DNA of 13,741 nt from CAZEGC01 sp964511635 (GTDB taxonomy: Bacteria > Patescibacteriota > Saccharimonadia > Saccharimonadales > Saccharimonadaceae). Shown one piece after another: positions 13,732-13,741 of this stretch; position 1 is the first letter of the stretch, and each line of letters opens with the position of its first letter. A program made the translations under genes and the position numbers. The stretch covers positions 1 through 13,741 of the forward strand of contig CAZEGC010000022.1 in NCBI GenBank assembly GCA_964511635.1, read 5' to 3'. Under the pieces are notes generated by a model. The model had not been told where the DNA came from. It saw nothing but the letters and a program-made list of their open reading frames with translations, and did no database searches.

Positions 13732-13741
13732 GACAATATGC

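Noticed and set aside
683..13741. GCTAGC or CTAG as a DNA uptake sequence
   Set aside because: The flanking bases vary from copy to copy and most copies fall in codons. There is no longer conserved core of the kind seen in known uptake sequences, so only the composition is reported.
1..13741. CRISPR array, tRNA, rRNA or insertion sequence
   Set aside because: I saw no regularly spaced repeats, cloverleaf, rRNA core sequence, transposase or terminal inverted repeats on either strand.

Overview
The window looks like a chromosomal segment from a Patescibacteria/CPR bacterium, most probably Candidatus Saccharibacteria (TM7). This rests on remembered family resemblance, not a search: the gene order pilM-pilN-pilO-small membrane protein-pilB-pilT-pilC-pilin-pilD, a minor pilin starting with Asp at +1 (GDTIVEV), a surface protein ending in ELPPRF, and an ndk with the HASGD form of the active site. 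No outer-membrane secretin gene (pilQ) or pilP lipoprotein is present, which fits a monoderm envelope. Reading frames are normal with standard stop codons.

Layout. Positions 1-638 hold the 3' end of a gene for a repetitive, probably surface-exposed protein. Positions 695-7477 are a tightly packed operon for the type IV pilus machine: PilM, PilN and PilO (inner platform), a 75-residue one-pass membrane protein, PilB (extension ATPase), PilT (retraction ATPase) and PilC (platform protein). Genes overlap or are at most 18 bases apart. The major pilin gene (7575-7908) follows with its own promoter and terminator but is interrupted by a 100-N assembly gap. The prepilin peptidase pilD (7987-8871) has its own promoter. 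A second operon (8909-12050) encodes four minor pilins in the order FimT/GspH-like, PilV/GspI-like, PilW/GspJ-like, PilX/GspK-like; the last also contains a 100-N gap. A Xer-type tyrosine recombinase lies convergent to it on the minus strand (12054-12974), followed by ndk (13075-13587) with its own promoter, Shine-Dalgarno site and terminator. The last 100 bases carry two more promoter-like elements and probably the first codon of the next gene.

How it works together. PilD cleaves and methylates the prepilins. The four minor pilins probably form the tip or priming complex and the 7575 pilin forms the shaft. PilB and PilT drive extension and retraction through PilC, with PilM/N/O as the scaffold. 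The presence of PilT implies a retractile pilus, suitable for twitching, attachment or DNA capture. This is a known kind of system, and I do not see a wholly new one.

The most interesting extra signals are: -10 elements placed 6-10 bases before the start codon of several genes, suggesting leaderless transcripts; cysteines almost confined to exported proteins, in even numbers; loss of the zinc tetracysteine in PilB; a C-rich 3' module in the first gene; a tetranucleotide repeat running into the pilin gap; and frequent CTAG.
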